From Tetragonia tetragonoides (lineage: Eukaryota > Streptophyta > Magnoliopsida > Caryophyllales > Aizoaceae): DNA of 64,000 bases. The stretch lies in contig CM076152.1 of assembly GCA_038025085.1 (NCBI GenBank), forward strand, positions 25,628,001-25,692,000, given 5' to 3'. A program made the position numbers and the translations under genes. Numbering within the stretch: the stretch's first letter is position 1; the number at the start of each line of letters is the position of its first letter. Positions 21,830-34,301 of the stretch are shown here, one piece after another. The notes under the pieces are model-generated. The model was not told the origin of the DNA, ran no database searches, and saw nothing but the letters and a program-made list of their open reading frames with translations.

Positions 21830-22925
21830 CAGAAGATATAACGGAATTGCCAAAAGAAGTCAGCAAAGCATTAATTGAACATGAGCAAAAAACTTCAATA
21901 GTCGAAGAAACAGAGATAATAAATATTGCAACTAATGACGAGCCTCGCCACGTGCAAATAGGCTTGTCTTTAACACCTAAGAGAACAATTCGTAACACTC
22001 CTAAAGAATTATACGGATGTTTTCGCCTGGTCCTACAAGGACATGCCCGGCATAGACCGCAACATTGCCCAGCACACCATCCCGCTAAAGCCCGACTGCA
22101 AACCAGTCAAGCAAAAGATAAGAAGAATGAAGCCAGAATGGGCTCTTAAGATCAAATAAGAAGTCCGAAAACAATTAGACGCAGGTTTCATAAGAGTGGC
22201 CAATTACCCCGATTGGATAGCCAACATCGTCCATGTCCCAAAAAAGGACGGGCGGGTCCAAATGTGTGTAGATTTTAGGGATCTGAACAAAGCAAGTCCA
22301 AAAGACGACTTTCCATTACCGCATATAGATGTTCTAGTAGATAATACTGCTGGACACGCCCTCCTATCATTCATGGATGGGTACGCAGGATATAACCAGG
22401 TCTGATGGCTAAAGAGGATGAAGAGAAAACCACTTTCATCACACAATGAGGGACTTATTGCTACACAGTGATGACATTTGGGCTTAAGAATGCAGGAGCC
22501 ACATACCAAAGAACTGCTACAACCCTGCTTCACGATATGATGCAGAAAGAGGCTGAAGTTTACGTAGATGACATGATCATAAAGTCCAAAGACCGAGAAG
22601 GGCATGTACCCTCACTTAAAAGTTCTTCGACAGGCTTAGGAAGTACAACATGAGGCTTAATCCAAGAAGTGCGCATTTAGAGTTACGTCCGGCAAACTTT
22701 TAGGATTTGTCATAAGTACTAGAGGAATCGAGATTGATCCATCCAAGATCAAGGCCATAATAGACATGCCACCTCCAAAAACACAATAAGAAATAAAAGG
22801 CTTTTTAGGGAGGATCCAATACATTAGCAGGTTCATTTCCATGTTGACCATCACTTGCGAGCCTATATTCAAGAAACTCAAAAAAGAGGTATAGACAGAA
22901 TGGGACGAACAATGCCAAAAAGCCT
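21830..22925 (+). pseudogene. Tat2 reverse transcriptase
   Basis: Copies element RNA into DNA. Motifs in order: MCVDFRDLNKASPKDDFPLP (22264), HALLSFMDGYAGYNQV (22358), FGLKNAGATYQR (22479) and YVDDMIIKSKDREGH, which holds the catalytic YVDD pair (22560). GFVISTRGIEIDPSKIKAI-type connection sequence follows near 22700. Frameshifts near 22030, 22402 and 22665, and stops at 22157 and 22448, break the frame. Closest relative in the window is Tat4 RT. Confidence 0.9.
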
Positions 22926-23890
22926 TTGACAAAATTTAAGGCCTACTTGTCCGAACCACCCGTCCTGGTCCCGCCCACTCAAGGCATGCCTCTAATCCTT
23001 TACCTTACAGTCATAGAAATATCAATGGGGGCCATGCTAGCCCAAGAAATAGACAAGGAAGAGAAAGCCATCTACTATGTGAGCAAGAAGTTTCTAGAAT
23101 ACGAAACCTGTTATTCCCCTTTAGAAAAAACATGCCTTGCTTTGGTCGCAACAACTAACAAGCTACGACATTACATGCTCTAGCATACGATCCACATAAG
23201 ATCGAGAGAAAATCCGTTGAAATACATAGTCGAAAAGCCCATACTGAATGGTAGAATAGCCAGGTGGACAGTCCTCCTCTCAGAATTCGACCTCAAATTT
23301 GAACGTCAAAAAGCCATAAAAGGGCATGCTATCTCAGAGTACCTAGCTGACCAAGCTACACACGAGCCAGATCACAAGGACGAATACCACTTTCCAGACG
23401 AAGGAGTTATGATCTTTAGACACCGAGACTTGGGAACTCTATTTCGATGGAGCATCAAACCAAAAGGGTTTTGGAGTAGGGGTACTAATAGTATCCCCCG
23501 AAGGTGCACATACACCTATTTCGGTCAAATTAGATCACGAAGTCACCAACAACGGCGCAGAATACGAAACTTGCATAATAGGATTGCAATCCCCCATAAG
23601 CCTTGGCATTAAGACGCTCCGAGTCTATGGCGACTTGTCACTCACAATCAACCAAATTTCCAAAGTGTGGAAAGTTAAAAGCGAATCCTTGGCACTCTAT
23701 CAGGAATACTTAGATATGATCATAGTGTATTCCAATCAAATACACTTTACATATCTTCCACGAGAGGATAATCAATTTGTAGACGCCTTGGCTAAATTAG
23801 CAAGCATGATCAATATACCCGAAACTATTCGGATGATGCCCATCTGCGTACAAAGAAGATCCGAGCCTTCATATTGCGACACTTTGGAAG
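22926..23890 (+). pseudogene. Tat2 RNase H and second (archaeal-type) RNase H
   Basis: The first domain reads LSEPPVLVPPTQGMPLILYL, then AIYYVSKKFLEYETCYSPLE and LALVATTNKLRHYML, followed by a stop at 23181. The connector has RIARWTVLLSEFDLKFE. The second domain begins in another frame near 23440 and continues with LRVYGDLSLTINQISKVWKV and LPREDNQFVDALAKLASM (23611-23800). Two tandem RNase H domains are characteristic of the Tat/Ogre lineage. Frameshifts separate the pieces. Confidence 0.85.
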
Positions 23891-25139
23891 TGTTACATGG
23901 CGAAGAAGACGAGTGGTACACCGATGTAAAGAATCTACTCATTTATCAGCATTACCCCCCTGATTCTAGCACTAGAGCCCAAAAAGCACTCAGAAGGCTC
24001 GCAGCCCAATTCATAGAGTTACAGGATCAAATATACAAGAAAAGTCCAAATAGAGTCAATCTCCTATGCCTGGGCACTGAGATGGCCCATAAAGTCTTAA
24101 GAGATGTGCACGCAGGAGTTTGTGGACCGCACATGAACGGTATGATGCTCTCTAGGAAAATAATAAGGCTTGGTTATTATTGGACCACGATGGAAAAGGA
24201 TTGTTGTGAATTTGTCAAAAAATGCGTATAGTGTCAGACACATGCGAATATACAACACCTGCCACCAAGTCCACTGTACACCTTCACCTCGTCTTGGCCT
24301 TTCTCGGCCTGAGGTATCGACATCATCGGCAAGATAACCCCAACGGGAAAAGGGGGTCACGAGTATATCCTAGTAGCAATCGACTACTTCACCAAGTGGG
24401 TCGAGGCACAATCATACGCAAAGCTCAAAGCAAAGCATGTGGTAAGTTCATCAAGAATAACATAATAGCTAGATATGGAGTTCCCCAAGAAATCATCAGT
24501 GATAATGGGTTACACTTCATGAAAGAAGTAATTGAGCTTTTAACCCAGTTTAAGATCCAGCACCAAAAGTCGTCTCCCTACAGGCCGCAAACTAACGACG
24601 CAGTTGAAGTAGCTAATAAAAATATCAAGAAAATCATCGAAAGAATGTCTGAGAATTATCATCATTGGCCTGAAAAGTTGCCATTCGCACTTTAGGGTTA
24701 CAGAAAGTCGGTCCGCGCATCAACAGGAGCAACACCATACTCTTTGGTCTACGAAATGGAAGCCGTATCGCCAATGGAGTTAGAGGTCCCACCTCTACGG
24801 ATCGTTTTAGAAAATCAAATTCCAGAAGTGGATTGGGTCCAAGCCCGCTATGACCAGCTAGTCTTACTAGATGAGAAAAGGTTACAGGCTTTGCACAACG
24901 TAAGAGTCTATCAAAAGAGACTAACAAAGCCCTTTAACCAAAGGCTCAAACTGAGAGACCTTAAAGTCGGAGATTTAGTACTCAAAGAGGTAAGGGTCAA
25001 TGTCATTGACCCAAGAGGCAAATTTAGACCCAACTGGTCAGGCCCGTTCACTATTACAAAGATCTTAATAGGTGGCGCCGCGAGATTGGCAGATTTGGAC
25101 GGGATCGAGTTTAGTCAATGGATAAATATGGATCAATGA
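23891..25139 (+). pseudogene. Tat2 integrase
   Basis: Inserts the cDNA. The HHCC zinc region has HAGVCGPHMNG and CCEFVKKC followed by a stop and CQTHAN. The core has GIDIIGKI and AIDYFTKWVEAQS in shifted frames, EIISDNGLHF (second Asp) and NDAVEVANKNIKKII (Glu). The C-terminal part has KFRPNWSGPFTITKILIGGA and EFSQWINMDQ, ending at 25137-25139. Stops and frameshifts at about 24229, 24286, 24440 and 24693. Confidence 0.88.
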
Positions 25140-25785
25140 AAGAGTATCTATGCTTAGGCAAGACACCCAATATAGCACTTTCGAGAGGCCCATACAAGGC
25201 TACCTAATCCCGAAAAAAAAAAGAAAAAGAAAAAAGAAACGGGATTTAATGTTAAAAATAAATGGATAAGAACTACGAGCGGCCCCCGTTTTCGCCCCCG
25301 CTCCTTCGCGTCAGCCGCTGAATGCCTCCCTTTGGCCGCCGGGCAATTTTCTCGAGACAACCCTCTTCTATCCGGCTTTGGACACTTTCCTTAACCGTTT
25401 TGGACTCCAATTAGGCTCAATTTCCTATTTTCATTATTATTTCTATTTTGTATTATTTCCTTATTCTTTATGGAAGCTCCACAATTTCCTTATTTCTTTT
25501 GGATGATTATCATCTTTTTATTTTTATTAACACCTTTTGTCTACTTTTTAATTTCACTTCATTTTTGCAGCCCTTTTCTTTTTCCTTTTTTTTAGGGGGG
25601 ATAGGGTACACCCAATTTTAACTTTTTTGGCTGTACCATTTTTTGCTACATGGCTATTACTTGCCTTTTTTGCTTGACTACCTGTGCATTTGCATTAGCC
25701 TAATTATATGCAGGGACCAATAGATGAGCAATATTTACAAGCAAAGTCCGAATGTTTATTCAACACAAATGTTCAAAAATGTATT
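25140..25785 (+). other. Region between Tat2 pol and antisense gene
   Basis: No gene. It holds an A-rich stretch (25214-25260), a GC-rich block with GAGCGGCC and GCCGCTGAAT (25278-25345) related to the LTR palindromes, then T-rich DNA (25380-25680). Confidence 0.5.
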
Positions 25786-27349
25786 TCATACAAATACATT
25801 ATCATAAAAATCATCACCCGCATCAGCATCCGTGCGGAGCACCTCAAAGTGATCCTCCGACCTCCGCGGCTCGTCGCTAAAAATCGACGCCACAAACTGG
25901 CTAGGTTCAAAGGAAGAATGTTGGGCAGGCTCCCGGTACGAGCACCCTCCCCAGCATAACTCGAGTCATACCCCCACGAAGAACGAGGAGACATGGTAGG
26001 CATCATAGGAGCAGGAACAGGAGGCTGGTAGTAAAGACCACCATATGAGGGATACACCGTTTACCCGGGATAAAGAAGGATACATCGGCATAGGCATAGG
26101 AGTAAGCTCCACAAACGGAGTTATCCTACTCCCACCAGGACGATCCATCCGATGCACAGGCTCTCTCTCTCTCTCTCTGCTAGGACTCTCCCTCCGACGG
26201 CTCCTCTCGCGCGAAGGGCTACGCTCAGGAGAGCTCACGACCTCATCATTTGACAATACCACCTATCGTGACCGACGAGAAGGGGTCGACGATACTCAAC
26301 TTGCAACCCACAGAAGATACATTAGACCCACTTCTCAAAGCATGCAACTTTGAAAATGCAAAACCAAGTTTACCTTGTCCAAGTCGGCTCTTGAGCATGT
26401 ACCCTTCGAAAGAGACCGGGATATCCAAGACTTCATAGCATGCATCATCTTGAAGACCTTCCCGGTCTGCTCACGGTCAAGCTGCACAAGAAAAGTTAGT
26501 ACAAGCATGCAAAACGGTAAAAATCACATACAACAGGTAAAATAACGAATTTACCCCTGGATGCCCAACTGGAAGAGGAAGGCCCTGGATGTCCTTATCA
26601 AGGTCCTCTGTCATGGGAATTTCTCCCAAGCACTCCTTCCCGCCATTGTCCTGACCTTGGACCCGCATATCCGGGATATCCACATTGATGGCATCAACCC
26701 GAGGCTCCTACAAAGCAAAGTACGTTAGTATCAAGCAAAACAAGAAAGGCATAGAATATCAAAATGTTAACTTCTTACCTTCAAACCCACAAATGAAGGC
26801 ATGAGGCGATCACGGCGGAACTGCTCGTAGTGCCCCGCAAGGTCCTCAGCAGGCTCCCTCAAAAACCGCATGGTATCCGAGCCCACCATGACCTCCACAA
26901 CCTGCTCACGAAACAAGCACCTCACCATGAACATGTTCGAGGGAGGATCCAAGGGAATCCTCGGGCCCACCACAGGATAAACCTGACGGAAGATCCGCTC
27001 TCCCAAATACCACTTGAAGGAGAACGGACCCGTAATCAGGATCCTCTGGCGGTCCACCGCCATGGATGCTAGGACAGCGTCCGAAGCCAACCCATGATAC
27101 TTCGCCCATGGGAAGTAGTCAATTTACACAATCATGCAATATAATATATTTCCACACCAAGAAATATAATCCATGCAACAAAAAGCAAAGCTACATTACC
27201 TTGTGCCAATCTAGGCGTAGGAGGACCTCCCTATACTGCTGAAGAGTCTGCAAAGGCGCAGCAACCCTATGACGCCATGCTCTACAAACCGGAAAGTCTA
27301 ACTCCCAGCCCGTAGGCGCCATGTCCGGGAAATGCTCAAAGAACCAAGG
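25786..27349 (-). CDS. Exons 3-7 of the antisense PMD gene
   Basis: Exon 3 (27349-27200) reads PWFFEHFPDMAPTGWELDFP and ends LDWHK. Exon 4 (about 27118-26779) contains YHGLASDAVLASMAVDRQRI, SFKWYLGERIFRQVYPVVGP and LREPAEDLAGHYEQFRRDRL, but its acceptor is degraded. Exon 5 (26707-26555) contains EPRVDAINVDIPDMRV. Exon 6 (26481-26374) contains KVFKMMHAMKSWISR. Exon 7 (26262-25786) starts VVLSNDEVVSSPERSPSRER, becomes Tyr/Pro-rich and ends in an acidic tail before TGA at 25788-25786. Confidence 0.65.
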
Positions 27350-27429
27350 CTACATCAAAACATGAAATTAAGCACCACATACTTAAATCATGCAAATCAC
27401 GAAAAACGGATACCAAAAAGCAAACGCAC

Positions 27430-28110
27430 CTGTAAGACCTTCCAAAAACCGCACAAGTTCACGAGAGGAAGAGTCGACTGCTTGCATCCCTCATCATTCA
27501 CGCGGCAAGCAAACCGCATGCACCTCAAGAGGTTGGCGTAGCCCGGCAACCCCCAGTTGTACTCTCTCACTCTCTCCCAGTCCAGCAGACTCGGGAGGTA
27601 AATAGCATGAATACGCTCCCCTTTGTCACTAAAGATAGTAGTGGCAAGGAGGTAACCGATGAACATCCTCGCCTTCTGCTCCACTGGGGTATTTCTCTTG
27701 TACCTCGGGTCCTACACAGCGGTAAATTGCTCGCTGTAGGGACGATAATGGTGACCCCAAGTGTTCCCCCAAGGGCCAAACAACTTCACCATCTCCGCCT
27801 TACGCTTCCAAATGGAAACGTCATGTACAATTGGCATACCCATACAAGGTACCCCGGTCAACATAGCAAACTCCGAAGGAGTGATCATCATTTCCCCATT
27901 AGGGAAGTGGAACGTGTTGGTAGTGTCCGAAAAACGTTGCAAACACAAGCGGACAATACACCTCTTGATTCGCTCAACCGAGTCCGCCGCTTTCAAAAGG
28001 GGCCCAAATCCCGTACTCAAAACTGCATCTTGCACCTCTTTGGGCAAGATTTTGTAAAGCTGCATTGAAGAGCCATAGTTACCATGGGCCTTCAAATTCC
28101 CATCGGGTTC
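27430..28110 (-). CDS. Exon 2 of the antisense PMD gene (plant mobile domain core)
   Basis: 227 codons after the acceptor CATAG, from EPDGNLKAHGNYGSSMQLYK to GFWKVLQ before GTGCGT. It contains LYKILPKEVQDAVLSTGFGP, FHFPNGEMMITPSEFAMLTG and, after one in-frame TAG at 27714-27712, DPRYKRNTPVEQKARMFIGY and KGERIHAIYLPSLLDW. This is the core of the PMD similarity (recognised by eye). Confidence 0.75.
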
Positions 28111-28173
28111 CTATGATCAAATTTTCAACCCTTTAGATTCACATTTCAATCAAATGTTCAATCCTAAGCAAGT

Positions 28174-28841
28174 TGTAGGATCTAGTTGCAATGATCTATT
28201 CATAAAAGCGGAAGAGAACTAGAAAACAGGATTCTTAACGGGTCATTAAATACACATAAATATACCTCTTGATGCGTGCCTCGTTGATTGATTAAATATC
28301 AGTAGGTGCGAATTAGGATTTCAAGTGTAATCCCTCTACCGTAGTCTACACAGCAATCGATTTGATCAATCCAAACACGTTTGTTAGCTAAAACGAGCAC
28401 AAGGAACCGTTCCTGGGGTTATGGAGGTTCATGGTTTTTTTAGAGAGAGAATATGAGAGGAGGCTATCAGTTAAAACGTGCAACCTAGTTTCCACCTCCT
28501 TCTCTTCTATTTAAACTGTAGGACAGACTATTAGGGCTTCCAAAGACCTAATAAGAGACTACTACACATAGTGGGCTTTCCCTAGGTCAGCCCACTTACC
28601 GGTCTCTCTTATTAATTAATTAATGCGACTCCTAGGTCCATTAACTAATTATTGATCCATCGATTACTTAAGCGTGTGACCATTAGGCCCATCGCATTTA
28701 GTAGTTGGTCCGATCGAATCGGCCCGATTTATCATAAGCGGTCTCTAGGTAAACATTACGATCTACTAAATCGACGAGTTAACTATCTCTGAAGTTTGAT
28801 CCCGAATTTTGCACCTTGACTAACAGGACATAAATCCTTCA
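28174..28841 (-). mobile_element. Copia 3' LTR
   Basis: 668 bp. On the plus strand it runs from TGTAGGATC to AATCCTTCA; matches 38730-39400 with a few per cent visible differences. Confidence 0.92.
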
Positions 28842-28866
28842 ATCTCCCACTTGTCCTTAAGACAAG
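28842..28866 (-). other. Copia polypurine tract
   Basis: On the minus strand AAGGACAAGTGGGAGAT lies directly before the 3' LTR, the classical copia arrangement. Confidence 0.75.
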
Positions 28867-29474
28867 TGTGCAAATCCATTCCCTTGTCTCTTACTGTCTT
28901 GATGTGAACGTAAGGTAAGAAGTCTAGTCATCCTTACAATATTCATATCTTTTCTTTATCCCGAATTGGATTGTTAAGACAAATGATTATCCAATAATCC
29001 ATCTAAGCACGGCCATGCATTTCACAATCCCAATTCTACAAGAGGCCTATAAGACAACGATCCCCGTAGGGAGGACAATTCTCGTCTTGTGCATTCATGA
29101 ATTTCAACATGATTTTCAATAATCCAGATGTATCCTTTATTGCTTCCTGTTACGGAGGCGTTAGGAGTAATCACAGATCACCAATCCTCATGTCGTTATT
29201 CATAACCATGCAGGTTTGAGAAATGGTTCAAGATAGTTTTATGAGAGTCTAATATGACTACTTGCTCTTAAAGAACTCTCATGGTGGGTCTGTCCGATCA
29301 TAAATTCTCAATTCATATCTATGCAAATGGTCCTTGACATCCCATGTCTCCAGCCCGTGAAATAGGCACTGAGATCATCTTGCAATCTAATCATCACCGG
29401 TTATTAGAATCTAATTCTAACACCTAGATTAGAGACAAATAACCACAAAATGCAATTCACTCAATAGGGTTTCA
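28867..29474 (-). other. Copia 3' region, little coding sequence
   Basis: No convincing frame; expected to hold the decayed RNase H end and 3' untranslated sequence. I see no other signal. Confidence 0.4.
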
Positions 29475-29950
29475 TTATCCAAGACATCGTCTCATCCAAT
29501 GCGCCTCATCTGGGTTGGTCTGAAAACTACTCGTCATGCTCAAAGCATACGAGATGTCCGGACGAGTACAAATCATGGCATATATGATAAATTCTATAGC
29601 TGATCCATATGGAACCCAACTCATGCGTTCTTGCTCAGCAGGTGTCTTAGGATCCTGCCTCTTGCTAAGAATTGTGCCATGACTCATAGGTAGTAACCCT
29701 TTCTTGGCATCTTGCACATTAAACTGAGATACTATGGCTAAGTCCAATTAGCCTTTTGCATCTGTCTCGGAAAATCGTGATGCCCAAGATGTACTCTGCA
29801 TGTCCAAGGTCTTTCATTCGAAAACACATCCCAAGCCAAGCATTTACAGACACCAGCATTTTGAATGTTATTTCGAATGATTAGTATGTCATCAACATAC
29901 AGGACGAAGAAGACAATTTTGCTCCCACTGAACTTCATATAGATTAAAAA
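29475..29950 (-). pseudogene. Copia RT/RNase H remnant
   Basis: FFVLYVDDILIIRNNIQN (about 29930-29880) holds the RT YVDD pair. It follows the integrase C-terminal region almost directly, so about 500 bp or more of RT N terminus (including its first catalytic Asp) is deleted. The end is frameshifted and contains WVPYGSAIEFIIYAMICTRP and DISYALSMTSSFQTNPDEAH, typical of the copia RT-RNase H border. Confidence 0.82.
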
Positions 29951-30968
29951 GTATCTATTTTTTGGAGTCCTGACTCTATTAGACCTTTGAAGGGTGAAAT
30001 CTGGTTCAACCTCTAGAGGTGCCTCTAGAGATGAATTTGGAGTTGTTTCCAAAACATCATGGATGGATTCCAAATCCCTATCCATCTCCAATTGTTGCTC
30101 ATCTTGAATTTCTTCGAGATGGACTTTACTCCCACTTGTCTCTTTGGTAAGAAATTCCTTCTCCAAAAAGGCACCATTCCGAGCAACAAATACATTGTTC
30201 TCAGTTTGATTATAGAAATAATAACCCTTCGTTTCGTTTGGATAACCCACAAAGAAAACTTTGTCTGATTTGGGTGCAAGCTTATCGCCGAGTAACCTCT
30301 TTACATAAGCTTGGCACCCCCAAACCTTGAGAACAGACAACTTGGGAACCATTCCCGTCCATAATTCATGTGATGTCTTCTCAACGGCTTTCGACGGAGT
30401 CTTGTTCAGCGTGAAAGCTGTCATCTCAAGAGCATATCCCCAGAAAGAAATAGGAAGATTCGCATGACCCATCATTGATCTAACCATATCCAATAAGGTT
30501 CGATTTCTCCGTTCAGACACACCGTTCCACTGTGGTGTTCCGGGCGGAGTCAGCTGTGAAACTCTTCCACAACCATTTAGATGTTCATTGAACTCTAGGC
30601 TCATATATTCGCCTCCTCGATCCGATCGAAGGTTTTATCTTCTTGCCCAACTGATTTTCTACTTCAATATGAAACTCTTTGAATTTATCAAAAGATTCAG
30701 AAATATGTTTCATTAAGTAAATATAGCCATATCTACTCAAATCATCAGTAAATGTAATGATGTAACTAAACCCACCTCTTGCAGTCGAACTCATTGGTCC
30801 ACACACATCCGAGTGTATGATACCCAATATCTCACTTGCTCGCTCTCCCTTTCCCAAAAAGGGTGACTTTGTCATTTTGCCAAGGGAACATGACTCGCAA
30901 GTATCAAATGACTCCAAGTTAAATGATTCCAGAATCCCTTCTCTAAGAAGTTTCTGAATGCCTTTCAT
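29951..30968 (-). pseudogene. Copia integrase
   Basis: From 30968: the pre-integrase zinc region end (FDTCESCSLGKMTKSPF), the core with IIHSDVCGPM (first Asp) and IITFTDDLSRYGYIYLM (second Asp). After a frameshift near 30620 the third acidic residue region reads SQLTPPGTPQWNGVSERRNR (Glu in SERRNR) and MVRSMMGHANLPISFWGYAL. The C-terminal part has VWGCQAYVKRLLGDKLAPKS. The frame continues to the deleted RT. Confidence 0.87.
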
Positions 30969-31523
30969 ATTTATATGGCCTAATCGACAATGTCATAGAT
31001 ATATGGGGTTAGAATCATTAGTTCTAGCCTTTTTGTTATTGACGGTGAGTATATGTTTGTAAAAATTTAGCAAATAAAGCCCATTGTGCAAACGAGCGCT
31101 AAAATCGAACACATCGTCTTTTGAAACCGTACAATAACCATTCTTAACACGCATATCAAAACCTTCCATAACCAATACAGAAGCAGAGATGATGTTTCTG
31201 TTTATACTAGGAACATAATAACAATTATTTAGTCCCAATATAAGCCCTGATGGCAATGACAAAACATAATTCCCTACAGTCAAGGCAGCCACCCTGGCTC
31301 CATTTGCGACTCGTAGGCCGACCTCATCTCTAGCCACCTTCCTAGGCTGTTTTAGTCCCTGCACATTTGAACAAGTGTGAGTACCACAACCGGTATCCAA
31401 TACCCAATCAGAAGTAGATGTAGCTAGATTGATTTCAATAACGAAAACATTTGAAGTCATGGTAACCATTCCATACTTCAGGTCTTCCTTTAGCTTTGGG
31501 AAGTTCCTCTTCCAATGCCCCTT
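30969..31523 (-). pseudogene. Copia protease
   Basis: Aspartic protease: STSDWVLDTGCGTHTCSNVQ contains the DTG active site, followed by GLILGLNNCYYVPSINRNII. Read on the minus strand from about 31470. The frame before it contains a stop at the Gag zinc knuckle. Confidence 0.82.
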
Positions 31524-31847
31524 CTATTGGTAATGAAAGCACTGATTATCCGCAGTTAAGGGCGACTTCTTGGCGGCCAATCTTTGCTTAGGTTTAGGCT
31601 TGGTCACACCACCCTTGCATTTCAACAGGTTGCCCTGTGAAGTGGCCCCTTTCTTTCCCCTCCCAACATTAAGCATTTGCTTTTCAGGAAGTCTTGGAAT
31701 AGGCGTCTCCGAGACACGTTCCTTCTTATCATGCCTGAGAACCATTCTCAGGTTGCGATGACAATTCAGGTAATTGTTTGGTCCAACCAAACGTTCGCTG
31801 TTAAGTATCAACTTTAGGTTAAAAGTTGACTTGCTTTCATTGGCCAT
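31524..31847 (-). pseudogene. Copia gag (shortened)
   Basis: Starts MANESKSTFNLKLILNSERL, then NYLNCHRNLRMVLRHDKKER (the Gag N-terminal region of this copia family). It then jumps to a basic stretch (KPKPKQRLAAKKSP) and a damaged CCHC knuckle (CFHYQ, stop, KGHWKRN). At 107 codons it is far shorter than a typical Gag, so the central capsid region is deleted. Confidence 0.78.
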
Positions 31848-33336
31848 TGCTACTAAACAGAAATAATATGCAAAAATTTAGTACATTTATCAATAAAATA
31901 ACTTAATCAATTTCCAAAATAGAAAAGTTAGTTAATATTTTATCCATCCTCTTACGGTGTCCCTATGAATAACATAATTCCAAGATCCTCATTTTACCCT
32001 AATGTGACCAAGCTTTGCCTTGTCAACCACACTAGTTAAAATAGGTAAGCAATGCTTACTAATTATGTCCAACATAACTCTCGGTTGATAGGCATATCTA
32101 ATATGGATATCCCTTTGCCCCGATATGTAAGGACTCCTTACTCATATCTTTGAGGGAACCAAAATAGTCTTGTAAATCTCTTCTTAGACTTACCCGCATT
32201 AACTCAAGATTAAAATAATGCCACGCTTTGGCGATGCCCATTATGAATGATCGAAAGTGTAATGGGTGAACCTTATTTGGGAGGGCATAAACTCAATATT
32301 TTCTTGGGACGAGATTTAATAAATTGCTTTAATATATGTGAACTAGTAGCTATATTAAAACAATATAATAAATCAAGCATGCGATAATTAAAGCAATAAA
32401 TCTAATTTAAACAATAATTAAAGCAATAAATCAATGATCCTAGTATGGCCCCTAAAATAAAATAAAGATCTAATCTTCAAAATCTCCTACTTGAATCGCG
32501 ATCTCCTCCAAGGCTCCACTCTTCAAGTTTTACATTTTGTAATTGTAATTTAAACTTAAAGCTAGTTCAATAAGTAAATTACATAAACACCACGGTTTTA
32601 CATACCGTCTTTAGGTTACAAAAATACAAACGGTGCGCAGACCGTATTTTGGGACATACTAGATCATACATACATTCACCCATAAGGTGGGTGACCCATA
32701 AGATATAAAATATATCCAAAAGCCATATAATAAGCAAGTAGATCAATTATCGAATAACTGAAATAAATTACATTATATGCTAATGGAACCGGGTTATATA
32801 TTATGTCATCACAATAATAATACCAAATTATTAAAGGAAAATAATAATAAACAAAAGACGGTATTAGGGCAGAGGCAATTGTGATTTCGTGCCCTAGGCA
32901 TGTGATCGTACTCCCTTAGCCCTAGATCATGATCTGTGATTGTGATCACATTCCCCAGCCTGGTGGTCAAAATCCAAAAACATGATATCAAAATGGTTCT
33001 GAGCATAAAACGTCAAAATTGTAGTCTTCCAAAGACTCCATTTTTTAGTTTTGTCTTGATGTAACCATGAATATAACCAAAACAAATTGCAACAAAGCAT
33101 GAGAAGTCAACAGACTTCATGGCAATCTCAAATTAATCTATGTAGTCAATAACTTATGTGATCTAATCACATAAAATATAGTAGCGGAAAGCATGGTCTA
33201 ATTGTACTATAAAATTTGTGAGTACAGTACATGAACCATGATAATATCCTGTTTAAAGCTCTAATCAATACAAGAGCAACATGTAATAAGTTGAAACCCA
33301 AACCCTAGCGCACGACAACGAAACCGAAATTTCGCA
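31848..33336 (-). other. Copia 5' leader, distal part
   Basis: AT-rich non-coding DNA between gag and the LINE. I see no gene. The leader continues beyond the LINE at 38519-38729. Confidence 0.5.
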
Positions 33337-33564
33337 TAATATATCTGGCTTTTTTTTTTTTTTTGGAAAGTAAGAAATTGTATTAAATACTTCCAAATAG
33401 GATGTTTACAATCAGTTCAGGTTACACTATAAACTCTAACAAACTCACTGCTGCCTATTTCTTGAGGTGAACTGTATTAGCTCACACTCACTACTGCAAT
33501 ACACTTCCTAACAGCAAACAATATCACACAATAACTACAAACATCAAAACACAATCTCAGAAAC

Positions 33565-34301
33565 TCAACATGAGTAGTTCAAATTCTGAAAGAAAAATTC
33601 TCTGATTTTCCTGTTATAGAAGTGTGCAGCACGTCCATGAATTGCTGAGATAAGTTCCTTCATAATCTGATCAGCACAGATTTTCTTCCCTTGGAACAGC
33701 CTGTTGTTCCTTTCTCTCCAAGTATAGTAAATGACCCCAATAAAACAAGCTCTCACTGCTTTATTTTGCACAGATTTACCCTTGAATTTGTTACTCATCT
33801 GTAGGTATATATTAGGCCATTGCCATCTGGGTTGTGCCAGTTTGAGCCATTGGAACATTTTCTGCCCGAGTTGCACCACAAATTCACACTCAAAGAATAC
33901 ATGTTGAAATCTCTCTTCATCTTGATTGCACAGGGTACATATTCCTGGTCCCTGCACACCAATTCTTCTCAGATTCTTCCAAATAGGTAGTCTTTCCCTT
34001 ATACGCAGCCAGCTAATGAATCTCCACCTTGGCAAAGCTATAGAGTTCCAGACCAAAGAAGTGCAGAATTTCCTAGGAACATCAGGTAAGAGTATTGCAT
34101 ATGCTTTGCTCACTTTGTACCTTGCTGTTGTGCATACAAACTGCTGCAACTCTTCTCTGTTATCAAAAATCTTTTGGACAAACCAAGAGGCTTGTTTTGG
34201 CTTCCCCATTGTCCAGAAATCCCTGTGCTTGATATAGTAGTTGTTGATCCATTTCACCCAAAGTTTTTCTTTTTTGTGTTGTATGTCCCACAGCAGCTTG
34301 C
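33565..34301 (-). pseudogene. LINE ORF2 C terminus, zf-RVT domain
   Basis: A frame from about 34290 reads WVKWINNYYIKHRDFW, FCTSLVWNSIALPRWRFISW and, as a zinc-binding core, CTLCNQDEERFQHVFFECEF (C-x2-C...H...C). This is the zf-RVT region typical of plant L1 ORF2. A frameshift near 34302 separates it from RT; the stop is at 33565. Confidence 0.83.

Noticed and set aside
26906..27109. Alternative frame in exon 4 of the antisense gene
   Set aside because: The overlapping frame joins neighbouring exons in phase 0 and has a conserved-looking sequence; this one does not.
27397..28095. An independent host PMD gene
   Set aside because: It lies between integrase and 3' LTR of Tat2, with its first exon also inside Tat2, so it is element-borne.
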